64,000 nt of DNA from Amoebophrya sp. A120 (Eukaryota > Sar > Dinophyceae > Syndiniales > Amoebophryaceae). The position numbers and the translations under genes are program-made. The stretch covers positions 439,319-503,318 of the forward strand of contig CAJINV010000005.1 in the NCBI GenBank assembly GCA_905178155.1, given 5' to 3'. Shown here one piece after another: positions 35,279 to 48,100 of this stretch; the stretch's first letter is position 1, and each line of letters opens with the position of its first letter. The notes beneath the pieces were generated by a model that was given only the letters and a program-made list of their open reading frames with translations, did not search any database and was not told the DNA's origin.

Positions 35279-35944
35279 CGTCGAGTCGCGCGTCGGTGGC
35301 GGGAGATGAAGTAGGTGTGGCCTGGTCTGCTGATCCTCAGATTCAATCTGGTTTCCGTTTTCGAAGTTTCAGCCGTCCTTGCCGCGCTGGGCGGACAAGG
35401 GCAGGATTTTTCGAGGATGTCATGATTCGCATTAGTTTGTTCCGTGTTTTTTCTTTATTTTTGTGCGAAAATAGTCACAGGCTTCTTGTCAAGTGAGCAA
35501 AGATATAGCAGGACGAAAAGTTATTTTTTCTTTGCAGCAGGAAGCCGGGCACCATGGGGCGATACAAGTTAGCGATGCTCTTGTATTTGCCCTCTCTAGC
35601 TTCTCGTCGTCTTCGCCTTACGAAAAATATGCGAACCAACGCTCTTTGATGCTTGTAGTTGCGAGTGCGTTTTTGCATTCTTTTAGGCCAGTCGTAATTT
35701 TGGTCGCAGCCTCAACATCGCTCCACACTCATTGAAAAAGTGACGCGAAATGACAACTCGAGAACAGAAACACGAATAAAAGCGGTTCCAAAAAGGTTCG
35801 TGACCTGTCTGTAGGAGACTGCGTCACGACTGATACGCACTTTTCTCACTTTTACTCTTTCGATGAACTGATGTCGCTATATTTGTTGTTCAGAGCTCAA
35901 CATGTCGCTTCTTCTATATGCTTTTTCCAATTTGTATTTGACTT
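35279..35944. other. Intergenic stretch
   Basis: No supported gene; nothing recognisable. Confidence 0.5.
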
Positions 35945-37708
35945 TCAGAAATATTTTCTCAGAAGCTCCGTACCAAAATCAAACAGGTCTTGTAACCCAC
36001 TCCGATGCAAAATCAGAAACCTCGCTTCAAAGTTATTCCTCTGCACGACGTTATCTTCAGTTGGGCCTTCTTTTCCGCGGTCCATGTTCTGGAAAAACTC
36101 AGGCTCATAGTGCAGGTCACAGCTCCGGTGCGAATGATGCATCGATTTAAACATCACAGCGACCTCCTGCGGTTTGTTCGTTTCCTTACATCTTGATTGC
36201 AGGCAACAAATCAGGTCCGTGTCTTTGATCGGGACCTTTTTGGTATTATCAAACTCATCAGGAACAACAACCACATCAGAATCGTCTTCAGCATCGCTTT
36301 CTCCTTCTGCTCCATGTAGAAGTTCTTGTGGCCGCTTTACTTCTGTTCCTCGTCCTAGTTGTTCAGCTGCAGAACTATCATCTGCAAGAACTTCTACCTC
36401 CTGCGCTGCCTGTTTCTCTATCAGACCTTGCACCTGTTCCGAAAAATATTCGTCCAGCAGCCGTTGGTCCTGCTCCTTATCCGCCCAAATCCTCTTGGAT
36501 TGCACGCACAACGAGCTCGCCACCGCTTTCTGGTCGTGACACAGCGTGAACCACAGGTTGCACACGTCATGTTCGGCCTGGTTCAGTATCAACCGGAACT
36601 TCTTCAGATAATTTTCGTATTCCTCCGGCGATGCTGCGCGCCGGATCACGTCGCGGGCGGGGACTTGTTGTGAAGCTTGTAGTTGCTCGACTGCAGCGGG
36701 TGCTGACGAGTGAGGGAACGAGGAGAATAAAGGTTCATCTTCTGGCACCTCTTCATCTTCCCCTGCAACAGTCGATGGCGTACGCGTGGAAGAACAAGCA
36801 GCGGTGCTATCCCTTCGAAGTAAATTCAACGGAGACGCTGCAGCTTCATTATCATTACCACGACGTTTCTCGTCCGCCAGCTTCTCCCCCGCACGCCGGT
36901 GCCACAGTGGCAGCCAGGAAAGAAGAAACTCTTCTAGCACCTCTTCTCCGTTGTTGCAATCCGAAGTTGGATCGTTATTCCATCTGTCCTTGAAGCAGTC
37001 GAAGTCCGTGTGCCAGTGGTTCAAATAGGTCTTTTTCCCGTCGAGCCCGATGCCCCGGGTTCGGTAGGAAATAAACAGAACCTCGCAAGAACAGGCTTCA
37101 TCGTTATTCTTTCCCTCACATTTTTGGTCGTTGTACACGCACTGCAGATGATTTTCTGCGGCTTGTATCAGAGGACGAAACTTCGTATCGTCGTCATCGT
37201 GCAAGGGGCTTTTGTTCATCCCCTCTCTGCAATTTTTTCGATTCTCTTCGTAATCCGGGTGGCTTCTCCAGTTTTTGTAAAATTCCCGCATGTTCCCGAT
37301 CTGTAACGACAGATGCTCGATCTCTGACAAGTTTTTATCGGCGTGCTCTGATTTTGCTTTTTTGTTCTGCGGCCGTGATGTCGTCCCCTCGTCGGGCAAC
37401 CGGTACACTCCGATTTTCTCCAAACATTGCTTGGCCCAAGAGGTGTAGGAGCAAGTGTCGCTACTTGTGATGGTGGAGCTTTTATCTACTAAAGATGAAA
37501 GATCACTATCCGGCTTCACCCTTCTTGTTCTACTATCAAACTCCGGCAGCGCGCGCACCCCGGTGAAGCGATTCTCTCGGGTCACTTTGGGAATTGTGAA
37601 TCTGCTTCCCAGAGACTCATAGAGCGTGTATGCCGCGTTCGCCTTGACTCCGTCGGCGAGCTGGAGCTTGTCGAGGGAAAACTCCTCGTCCTGGTCAATT
37701 ATGGGCAT
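35945..37708 (-). CDS. Unknown acidic protein, uninterrupted
   Basis: A single open frame of 588 codons (587 aa) from the ATG at 37708 (MPIIDQDEEFSLDKLQ). The frame extends 62 codons further upstream without a better start, and the AT-rich upstream part looks non-coding. The middle contains clustered cysteines and aromatic residues (ENHLQCVYNDQKCEG, CSCEVLFISYRTRG, LNHWHTDFDCF), perhaps a small cysteine-rich fold, followed by an acidic Ser/Glu/Asp region (about 300-480, with EDDSDVVVVPDEFD) and a C-terminal part with CCLQSRCKE and HHSHRSCDLHYE. No family recognised. It is the only complete gene in the window without an intron of either kind. Confidence 0.75.
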   Translation of the reverse strand: MPIIDQDEEFSLDKLQLADGVKANAAYTLYESLGSRFTIPKVTRENRFTGVRALPEFDSRTRRVKPDSDLSSLVDKSSTITSSDTCSYTSWAKQCLEKIGVYRLPDEGTTSRPQNKKAKSEHADKNLSEIEHLSLQIGNMREFYKNWRSHPDYEENRKNCREGMNKSPLHDDDDTKFRPLIQAAENHLQCVYNDQKCEGKNNDEACSCEVLFISYRTRGIGLDGKKTYLNHWHTDFDCFKDRWNNDPTSDCNNGEEVLEEFLLSWLPLWHRRAGEKLADEKRRGNDNEAAASPLNLLRRDSTAACSSTRTPSTVAGEDEEVPEDEPLFSSFPHSSAPAAVEQLQASQQVPARDVIRRAASPEEYENYLKKFRLILNQAEHDVCNLWFTLCHDQKAVASSLCVQSKRIWADKEQDQRLLDEYFSEQVQGLIEKQAAQEVEVLADDSSAAEQLGRGTEVKRPQELLHGAEGESDAEDDSDVVVVPDEFDNTKKVPIKDTDLICCLQSRCKETNKPQEVAVMFKSMHHSHRSCDLHYEPEFFQNMDRGKEGPTEDNVVQRNNFEARFLILHRSGLQDLFDFGTELLRKYF

Positions 37709-38346
37709 TTTGGTGTTTTGTGCTTTATTTGCACTCGAAATATACAGGTTTGAACCAGAACTACCGTATGTTCTTGGTAGCGTCTGGCAAAAAAATAGAT
37801 TTTCGAAATCTATTTTCTTAAACAAGCGTGAGCGTCTGGATGTCGGTGTCGCTGAGTAGAATAGAGATAAAATGGCTGATGTCGCAAGGGGCAAAAATGA
37901 AGGACCAAAAACAAAAAGAGAAAGACGATCATGATAAGATATGATTACTAAAGTTCAAAAGCTAATGGATCCATGAGATTCTTTCTCAGCAAGATCTACT
38001 GTTTACACTTGCAAAGGGATTTGTTTTCCAAGATCGATGCACTTGCCACCGCTGGACATCGGCGCAGCGAGGTATCGCCGGTGCGTGCAGTTTGAATCTT
38101 TTATTTCTTGCCCGCTTTATGTTTATTTTTTCTTCACTTTCTTTTCTCTTTTATCATATTACACTCTTTGCTTTTTTTTTCCTTCGTTGTTTCCGATTCC
38201 GATAGTGCGTATGCATTTGTGAAAATCTAGACCAACAAAATTGAGCCGCAAGACTATTCAGAGGAAGCAAAATTCAAAAACTTTATTCCTGCGTAAGTAG
38301 TTCGGTGGTGTGCATTTGCGTATCGAAACCTGGTTGTGTGAAATTC
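37709..38346. other. Intergenic stretch
   Basis: AT-rich with long T-tracts on the plus strand near 38110-38180. No gene or repeat supported. Confidence 0.5.
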
Positions 38347-41300
38347 TCACATCACAATCTCCGTCGCCTGCTCTCCACGACCTTCTAGATGCATTTCTGG
38401 AACATCAAGCGCTTGCGTGTAGAGCAAGGAAAATTGCATTTGCAGCAGCTTCACCCCGTTTTCGTCTGCATTTCTATTCCTTGCGCTTCTTGTTCTACTT
38501 CCCGCGTTGCTGCTTCTAGTCAGTCCGCAGACGGAAAATTTTGGAGAAGGGCCGCTGCTCTCGTCCCCGCCCACAGAACCGCAATTTGTAACCGACACCA
38601 CTTCTTCTGGTAGTTCCCAAGCGAGGCGGTTCTCCACGGGAAGGGCTGTTTCCAGATCCCAGATCAACTCCAGAATCCGCTTGTTTTCTTGCTTCAACCC
38701 GAGTAGAAATCGGTTTTGAACCAATACTATCGACTGAAACATCCTGTCCTCCACGAACTCCGCGACCGGGTACAGGTTTCGGTCGTAGACGGTAAGCAGG
38801 CCAATAGACTGATCCAGCACCACGGTATGGATCTTCTGGCTTGTTGGGTTACTACTAGTCGCCTGTTCTGCTCTAGTACCTCCGTGCGCAGTAGCAGGTG
38901 GATGTGGAACGAGAACATCCGCGGCAAGTTGTTCATCCTGTGCGAGAGGAGAAGACGGTGCTCTTGATGTAACCGAGGCGGTACTGCTGGCATCTGTCCT
39001 CTCAGTAGTGCTGGAGGCGAGCAAAATGTGCGTCGGCGACGTTGCAGCTGCATCGTGCGCTGGTTGGAAAAAATGCTGGATCTGTGGCCCGGTGAAGATT
39101 TTTTCTGCACTGCTTTTTCTGTTTTTCTTTTTCATTCCGAAAAACAACTCTGGCCTCGGGCATGCGATGGCGATCTCGTGTTCTGAAAGCAGCGGCAGAG
39201 AAGTACTACCTGGTCGCCCGCTTGATTCCGCCACGACGACAGGCGTACCTTCGTACACAGTGAGCTCGGATACCGGGGCGCGCACCGCACAAGAATCATC
39301 TTCTACAGTGTGGTTTGTTGTACTAGCGTGAGCATCTATAATTGCATCATCTGCGATGTCAGTTGGAGTTGATACCATCCCTGTTGTACTCGTCGCTCCT
39401 AACTCCACGCGGTGCAGGCGGTACGTGTCCGCGAGGAAGCAGACGAGATTGTTTGTCTCTCCTGGTGCACGACTTCTCGTGCAGGCAACAGCCATGGGCG
39501 AGAAAAATGCCGCATTCGCTTTTTGCGGTTGTATGGTGTGCACTGCGGTTAGTCTCGGTGTGTGAAGGTGGTAGAACACATCTGGCGCGCCTACCGTGGT
39601 TGCGGAGCTAGTAGCGGGCGCATTGTTCCTAGAAGTTGTACTGGAGAAGAGTATTGGCAGGATGCTCGAAGTCGCGTAAGAGACAGACGCAAGCTTAGCA
39701 GCCAGGTTCAGCTTGTCCGTGGAGGAAAATGCAGGGGCGCTGTGATGCCGATGCAGCTGCTGGTTAAAAGCAGCTGCGTGTCCTCGTGCGGTGTTGCGAA
39801 GATCGCTGCACTCCTCGTAGGTGCGTGATAATTTGTTGTCGCGCGGAACTACTTCGGCCTGCCCCTCATCGGAACTAGAAGCACTTGCTGTGTAGCACAA
39901 TACCCTCCACCAAGACACGACCGGGGTCGTCGTGCTGGAAGAAGAGGCACCACGAGCAGATGAACTGTCGTTTGGCCGTCCAGAATAAAAGTGCTGGTCA
40001 TCTTCTTGCTGCTGGTCCTCGCTCCCCCCGCGGCTATCAAATGCAAAAAGTGTCTGGGTCTGGAAAGGTTGGACCTTGTGATGCTAACTTTGGACTCTAA
40101 AAAAATTTGTATTGCACGACCAGCAAGAGGAGTCTAGTTTGTGCTACGCGGGGAGGGCGTTTGTCATGCGGAGTAGGCATCTGGAAGCCCTCTAAAAATC
40201 TGTGATGCTAAGTCGTGCATTACAGACATCCCGGGTCATGCAAAACCTCCATGACAAGTCTCAGAATCTTCCAGAACCGGACATATTTGCATTTGATAGC
40301 GGCCCTGATGAGGCAACTTCCTTCGTATCCAGCTCGGATCCTGCCCCCCCGGCACGTTCGCACCGAAGGCCATGGTGGAAATCGACCAGAGCAACCCGAT
40401 ATGGATTGCAAATATGTCTGGGTCTGGAAGAGTGCAAGATATGTCATGCATATTTCTCATGGCCCATGGTGCCTGTAATTCATGACCCTGCATCAGAGAC
40501 TTTTAGAGGGCTTCCTGATGCACCTTCCGCATGAGAAATGTCCTGTCTGCGTAGCACAAACTGGACCCCCCTTGCTGGTCATGCAATACAAATTTTTTTC
40601 GAATCCAAAAACAGCATGACAAGTTCCAGACCCAGACATTTTTGCATTTGGTACCCGACGGTCCACACCCCGACCAACACGGCGGAGCCGGCGAAAAACG
40701 TCTTCCAGGGCAGCAAGCCCGGCGGCGCGGCTCGCGTTCCCGCGCTCGAAGAGGACGAGTTATAATTCGGCGTACTCCCGGCAGATTGTTGCAGACTCAG
40801 GTTCGAGAGCTCCCTCTTCCGCCGCAGCCATTCCAAACTCCGGTTCCAGGACGACGAAGGGTCGTGAGTACAATTATCCGGGCTGTTGTTGTTTGCACGG
40901 GAAGATTGATACTGATCATCTATTCCTCTTGGCGTTCTTGTCGAAGTGGCCGCGGCTCCAGGCGCGGTGCCTCTCCTTCCTCTCGTCGCAGATGACGAGC
41001 CGTTCGCTACTTCCTGTGGTCCAGTATCATCTTCCCCTGCACTCGAAGAGGACATCACATTCCCCCGGTGACTGGGCGTGTTTCCAGTTTTCTCGGAGGA
41101 GTGGGGAAACGGGTGGAAACTCACCGCAGCCAGGGGGCGATTGACGAAATGTTTCATCGTCCCTGCGTCCACCCCCTCGCGGCCGCCGAATCGCCACTCC
41201 TGCGCCGGGTTGTGGCGGTCCTGATTGGAGGCCGGTTTCGGATTTGGTGCGGGGGTTTTGTTCGATTTGTTCCGTTTTTTGGAGCTGCTGTTGCTTGATG

Positions 41301-44300
41301 ATGAGCTGCTTGAGGATCCGGCATCTGTATAATTCTGATTCCTGCTGTTCCCCCCTGGTGTCGTGTTGCTCCTCTGCAAGGTCGGTATAATGCCGCGGGT
41401 GGAAGCACTACTGGCAGATGAAGTACCTCCGGCTACAACCCCCAGCTGTTTTGCTCGGCTGCTCTGAGAGAAAGAAGCGGATCCCGTAGCAGTTGTTGAA
41501 AAAGCGGTGGTGTTGCTGCGCTGAACCGCTGCGGTGCCCCCGCTGTGTGTTCTACCAGTAGAAATGGCCCCCTCGCTAAGATTTCCCCCATGTTGATCCG
41601 CAGACCGGTTCGTGCTGCCCCCGGAGGGAGAATTGCTGTTGATGTTGTATTCGGACCATTCGTAGCCCTGCACCGAGGAAAGCATCAACCCGCCCTCTGA
41701 CGTCGTATACGTCGATCCAGTTTCGCTGTTCCCGGACTGGGTTGAAGATTTGGAAAAATTTCGCGAAATGGTAGTACTGTTGTTCATGTAGTCCTCACCA
41801 GTGCAGCCTTCAGCATCGGGTAATATTACCCCAGTGCAAACACACTTCTCCCCCAGTGCGTCCACAAGTTCCGCAAAATCCGTAATCAGCCGCTCCAAAT
41901 TTGAAAGCGAAAGTGCAACTTTTGCGTTCTTTGGCAAGTCCCACTTTGTCTGTTTCGCCTCGGGGTCGTAGTAGAAAACCGTTGCGCCGAAACCCTCGGA
42001 CCAAACGATCTCCACGTAGGTCGGGACTTCTCCACCACCACTTTTATTTGTCGGAGTGGTTGTAACCGCGACCGCGACCGCAGTAGGTGCTGCTGTGTCC
42101 TCTACTTCACCGCCGGCTTCCTGTGCAGCCACGAGCTTCGCAGCGGCGGCTGTCGCGACATCCACCTCGCTGATGCCCTCCATGCAGAAGGACACGTGAC
42201 CACCCCCAGCGGTCGTGTCTACTGTATCAAGAGGGTCGACGTCTTTCGCGGAGGATGAACCGCCGTTCCTTGGGCTGGGCGGCTGGCTCGAGCACTGCTG
42301 GACTAAATCCTTCAATTTCGCACTCGCTTTGTCGTATTTCTCCTGCAAGAATTCGCACTGTCCCGCCGCCCCCAAATCCAACTGTTCGTGCGCTTTCGCC
42401 CGTGCGTAGAGGTTCAGGGGTTTGAAAATGTCTTTTTGGATCTCCCGGCAGTCCTTGATCATCTGGGCGGTGGTCAAATCTTCGAAAAAATCCCCGTCCA
42501 CCCAGTGTTCCTGACCGGCGGGGAGTGAGAGCTGCATCGACATCGTTGTGGTCGTCCCGTCGTGGCCAACTGCACCTCTTGGTGTGTAGTTGTTCGTCCC
42601 ATCATTTGTGCTAGCGCCGAGAGAATTGGTATGTTGCGCTGGACTCGAGGAAGATGTTCCACCTGCTCCGAACAGACTCGCACTGCTCGTCTTCCGACTG
42701 CGGTTCTCGTTCAGTTCCGTGGACGCTTTGTCGTACCAGCCGAAGACGTCGAGGTACAGCACGGACCGAAAGGTCGTGGGCAAGGCGACGTTGTCTTCGG
42801 TGATTTGCGCGCGCGTGATGGTCAAGATGAAGATGATCCAGACGAGATGGGCGAGGAAACCTAACGGCACAACGACCCTGTGGAAATCGTACAGTGCGTC
42901 GTTGTCGAGGATCTTCAGCGTCGTGCCCGACGCGGATAAAACCGGGCCGACAAGAAGCAGTGAACAGGCGATGTAAGTCGCTCTTCTGTGCAGGTAGAGA
43001 TCGAGGCGCGCGAGGAGGATTGACGCGCAGGTGAACACTGCGGCGCAACCGTACGCGACCATCGGAGCTTTAGCCTGTAGTTTTGGAGGATTTTGGTAGA
43101 AGTTTGCATTTCATCATCTCGCATAAGGTATGCACAGTGCAAGTGAGTACGCGGACGAGGAAAACAAGCATCACCAAAAGGAAGCACCACCTGCTTCTTT
43201 CCGCGTAAAAAAAATGTACCTCGATGATCAAATATCCCAACACGTAATATGTGAGCGCGTGCAGTAATTGGTTCGTGCCCATCGACATCGCTACTCTGGC
43301 GTACGCATCGTACGACTGCCAGTTGGCTTGCAGTTGCCGGTAGAGCTTCACGTGCTCCAACATCGTCACATGGTCTGCGGACGTGAGCTGCTGCGTCTGC
43401 AGCTGGGCGGATGTTGAATTACCGCCTGTACTTGAAGATGGTACTACCCCAGAACTGTGCTCCGCGATGGGGTGGAGCTCGTGATCGAGCGCATGCGGGT
43501 CGTCGTGCTCGTCATTGGCACCGCCCTTAGTCGGGGTGTTTTTAGAGGACTGTTCTCCTGCGTGCTCCCGGCTCATAGTATCGTTTAACTTTTCCGCTTG
43601 CTGCTTCCAGATGGGCACCCGCAGCATATCTCCAAGTTTCTTCCCTTCGTAGTCGGTCGCGTACCCCCGCGCTGCGTCGATCTGGGTAACCGAAGGGACG
43701 GGGAGACGGACGAACTGCGTGAGCAGTCGGACACCGAAAGAGTGCGCGGCAATGGAGGCATGCATGGCGAGCCAGACGGAGATTAGAAGGTAGAGAAAAG
43801 CACCGGAGATGCTTATCAGATACCTGCGATTAATAAATGTACTTGACTTTCCTTGCTCGCGCACAAGAGCCATCATGCGCAATAAAAAAACTACAAACAC
43901 AAAGGGCAAAATAAAAACATCGAACCGAAAAACTGTAAATTTAAATCTACTTTTGATACGGAAAAAAAAGAAAAAAGCCAGTAGACTTTATTCAGTCTAG
44001 TACAGCCAGAGCATCCAGTCGGGGTACAGCGTTCCCTCCTTGCTCTCCAACCTTCCCTCGGTGTACAAGGCGACGCAAAACCCGAGCTGCAAAGTGTTCA
44101 CGATCAGGTAATTATCCATTTTCGCGATCGTCAAACCGACCAAGTCCCGGACGTCCTCGCGATAAAGTTCGAACTGCTTCACCCGCATGTCCTGGCCCTG
44201 GTACTCGCGCTTGATGCGCTGTTCCTGATCGAACATAAAGTTCTTCCGGTTGTAGTTGAACAGCGCGTGCGCGCCCGCCCCCAGCGCGGCGATCACCTCC

Positions 44301-44305
44301 ACCAT
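38347..44305 (-). CDS. Large polytopic membrane protein with WW-like module
   Basis: Five exons (44305-44004, 43823-43220, 43074-40654, 40394-40299, 40029-38347) join to 5,106 nt, 1,701 aa. The N-terminal region (REDVRDLVGLTIAKMDNYLI, then LQLGFCVALY, ISGAFLYLLISVWLAMHAS and FGVRLLTQFVRLPVP) has the strong conservation style of an unnamed membrane family that I associate with dinoflagellates and Perkinsus. Four more hydrophobic segments follow up to about residue 390. A WW-like module (W-x-EGFGATVFYYDPEAKQTKWDLP) sits at about 663-690, then a long Ser/Asn/Thr-rich region, a further membrane segment (AVLVGVWTVGLLWSISTMAFG), and a C-terminal domain rich in short beta-type stretches. The first two introns are GT-AG and the last two are introners. 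The WW module would bind proline-rich peptides; overall role unknown. Confidence 0.85.
40035..40298. mobile_element. Introner, family A, 264 bp
   Basis: Perfect duplication gcggc. Plus orientation; interior nearly the same as the copy at 4065. The right arm reads CCAGAACCGG, a two-base change breaking the pairing. Removal joins LPHQGRGSEDQQQ. Confidence 0.92.
40400..40653. mobile_element. Introner, family A, 254 bp, minus orientation
   Basis: Perfect duplication cccga. Ends TATGGATTGC and GCATTTGGTA, the right end altered from GATA. Removal reconnects a membrane helix (VGVWTVGLLWS). Lies 101 bp from a copy in the opposite orientation. Confidence 0.92.
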
Positions 44306-45142
44306 TTTGCTAGTAAGCTATCAAAGGCTTTCTTTTCAAAAAGTCAAATTTTTGTATTTCTTAGTTAGAGGACTATAATCGACATCGAAATCGATAGCGT
44401 CTAGTACAAAGATACGAAAACGAATACGAAACTTCTTGTCGTGGTGGCCAATAAGTACTTACTTACCCCGCTGCCCGCTCAAAAAAAAGGCCTTTTTACT
44501 TATTAGGTCGGTGGCTCTGGCTCTGCCTTCATCTTTGTCAAGCTTTTCTCGCCTCAAGCACCGTCGAGAGTTGATGGTCATAGAGACAGGCAGAAGTCTA
44601 AGTCATACAGTGACAGATGCATCCTCAGAAACAATTACAATACGAAAAGCAAGGAACAACAGCTAGGTCTTTGCTCTTCCAGCACTAGGTTTCCTTGCAG
44701 TTCGAGCTGCGCCAGAGTGTAGAGGTTTCTCCGAAACTTTCGTGCTGTTGCAGTTCTTTTCTTTCGGTTTTTCTGTCTGCGTGTGTCTGTGCCTGTGCAT
44801 TTAGCGTTTCAAACTGTGCATTTTGTTTTTTGTTGAAATAAACCGAAAAAAGCGATGTATGTTGAAACGCGGTCGCAGTCTCAGCGTCGGAGTCCATTGC
44901 AAGAGGAAGAGCAGCGCGGCGTCGCAGGAGTGCTGCAATGAGTGACTACTTTTCAACGCTTCATTGCAGAACAATGTTCCTACACGAGCACATTTCCAAA
45001 TCAAACTCGCGAGATCGCCTTATCCGAATGAAGACTTCCTCGCCCTACTCGGTGTAGAAGAAGTACAGCTAATACGCAGCATGAAGAAACCGATTCATTC
45101 GCGCAGCAATGGCGCGACACCTTGGTGTTTGTCTCTCCGCAG
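44306..45142. other. Intergenic stretch
   Basis: No supported gene. Short minus-strand frames at 45004-44685 have no motif. Confidence 0.45.
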
Positions 45143-48100
45143 TCAGGTGGTCGACGCAGCAGCGGCTTTCTGTGGTGGTGAGCTTGCACCTCCGCTGCCG
45201 TCACCTCCAACAGCATTCCCCGCCGCCGTTTTCTTCGCAAATATGAAATGCCCGCGCGTCCGCCTGACTGCCCAGATTTGCCGTGGAAGCTGGTGTGGGT
45301 TCAATACGGGCAACACCCGACAAACGTCCTCGACCGACCCGGCGTCAAAAAGGCGCTTCAAGTGTAGGAGGGCGATCTGATTTTCGGATAATGTTGATCT
45401 TCCTTGTGCATTTAGAAACAATTCTGGTCTATTAGAACGTTTACGTTGCATAGGCATTCCTTTCAAACAGAGCAGCACGCACCAGATGCATCTTTGCATT
45501 AACAACAATAAAATCATGCTAAAAAATCTTCTCATGATGTCTTTCTGTCTACTCTCTTGCAAGAAGTAGAAGTACATGCGCCTTCCCGGTGTCCAGATCC
45601 AGCGCATCGGCTGCGTCGTTGATGTTCTTTTGCGCATGAATGGGTCCAGACGACAGGTAGTCGACCAGCTGCCCGAGCTCTTCGTCGCTGACTCCCATCT
45701 GCGGGCCCCAGATGTAGTGCTTTCCACAAACCAAGGCCTTCGTGACGTAGGACTGCACCGTTTGCGGTTTCAGGTTCAATTCCGACCCGACCTCCTCCAA
45801 CGTGTAGCCCTGCTGGAACACACGCAGCCAGACCCGGTGCACCGCGTTCGGGAGGAGAATCTCGTGGTCCAGTGGCGGTTTCATACTGTCGTCCGGAGGA
45901 CGAGGACCTCCACTCGGCGATGCTCCTGGATCGGTTGCAGAAGTCGCTGGAGAGGACGATCCACCGCTGCTTGCAGCTCCTGCTGGGGCGTTAGTACAAC
46001 CATCACTTCCGTTATTTGGAGGTGGGCTGTAGGTGCTTATCCTCTGCGGGACGAAGAGCCACTGATGGGACTGGGGATTTTCCAGGTCTAGGGGCGTGCA
46101 GTCTGCTACCGCAGGCGCAGGCTCAGGTTTCACTTTGGGTTTATTTCTCGGCTTGTTTGCAGCTCCTTCTTGGGGTGCAAGATGACCGGCGGCTGCACCA
46201 TCGTTAGCATCTGCTTGTGAAGATCCTCCTCCACTTGTTTCTGCTCTAGCGTTCGTCGCTGATGCTGACCCCCTAGCAGCGACATCTATTCTTCGCTTTT
46301 TCAGGACGAGATTAGTGTCCTCGATGTCTTCTACGATGTTGACCGCTGGTGCTTCTATTAACGGGGGTTTCGCAACCTTTGTGCCGAGAAACTCGGACAC
46401 CATGTGTAAATTCTCCTGCGTTGCCCCCACTCCCACCGGCGCCTCCTGATCGCTGGACTTTTTTCTCCTCGATGAAGCCGAAGACGTGGACGGTTTACGG
46501 AGCATGTTTCTCACCTTGCCGGGCGGTGCATCCTCGTCTGGTGCGGCACTCTGCGCTGCTGAAGCTCCTACAGAAGGCTGCGCTCCCGCAGCAAAGGATG
46601 GAGCGGACTCCTCGCCAGTTGTAGCATCTACTTCGCTGTTGGTACTAGATGATGAAGTTCCGCAGCTCACCGTTGTACCGTCGAAGGTTGTATCAGAGGT
46701 CCTTATTTCAGGTGAGGTACTTCTAGATGAACCATCCTCCGCAAGAGCTACAACCTCCTCTCCAGAAGAGAAAAACCCCTCCGGCAGCGTCGTGTCGAAA
46801 CACGCGGGTGCTTTCACAACTTTCAACCGGTTCGCTTTCCGCAATTTCAAAGCCAAACTGGCGGACGCAAACCGGGGCAGGAAAATCACCGGGCCGCTCC
46901 CTCCGGTCAGACTGTAGTGACTCGAGCACACCATCCCTTCCAGATTGAAGCTGGTGATATTAGAACTACTTCCACTACTACTTCCACCGGCGCCCTTGTT
47001 GCTGCTCTTTCTCACGTACTTGAGCTGCTCTGATTCCGGTAAATCTTGCAACGTCTCCAGCGCCCAGTAGGTCGACAGATGGCTCGCGGCGTCCGTCGCA
47101 GCGTACACTTGTTGCACGTTGGTGAGGGGCAGGTTCTCCCAATCGGAGCACCGGGTTTTCTTCGCTTTGTCCATGGGGACGCCGTAAAAGAAGGCACACA
47201 GAGAGGCCAGAGTGAAGTTCGTGATCTGATTTATCATAATTCTTGTTCTACTTGTCTCCCTTCGTAATATTCTACTTCCTATGCGCGTGCGCGGTGTTAA
47301 ATGCCAATGCGAGAATGCGAGGCTTATTAATCAAACGAGGACATAGGAGCAGATAGAAAGAGAATTGCACATGTACTGTTCTTGAACGAGGACATCACAA
47401 CCTTGTAAGTACCTCATCGACCTGGTCTTTTCCAACAGCCGCTTGTGGCGAGGCCGCAGACCCGGGGTTGATTTTCTTCCGTGCCAGCTTTTCCGTGTCC
47501 ACTCAATATTAGAATGAAAAATGCCCCCACCCCAGAATTTGCAAAAGTTTCTCATGCAAAGTTTCCAAATGAAAGATTTTTGTCTTGCATGACAGAACTA
47601 CGAACCTTTCTGATGCAGAATCTAGGTGCGCAAGGCATCTTGTGCAATGCAGACCCGGCTACTGTTGGGCTCCTTTGCAACACAACTTTGAGCTATTCAG
47701 CATGGAAAATTTGTGATGCTAAGATATGCAAGACGGCGAATATTTCATTTGGAAAGTTTTGCAATACAAATGCGTCCAAGTTCTGGGGTGGGGGCATTTT
47801 TCATTGTAGTACCCAAGCGACCTTGTTTTCCGACACTGTGATCAGGTTGTATAACCTGCTCAGGTGTTACAGTGTCAAACGTTACAATAGAATATGGAAA
47901 TCTGTGATGCAAGAGTGCATGTTCTAGCCCACTCTCATAGGATTGCGCATGACAAGTTCCGAAGTCCCAAATCCCACTAGAATCTGGCGAAATTTGTATT
48001 GCAAAAGGTGGAATGCTGTGCGAGTCTGTCATGCTGATCATGCAACACAAGCTCCAGACTCTATTGCAACGTTTGAGATTGTAACGTTTGAGCAAGCCAT

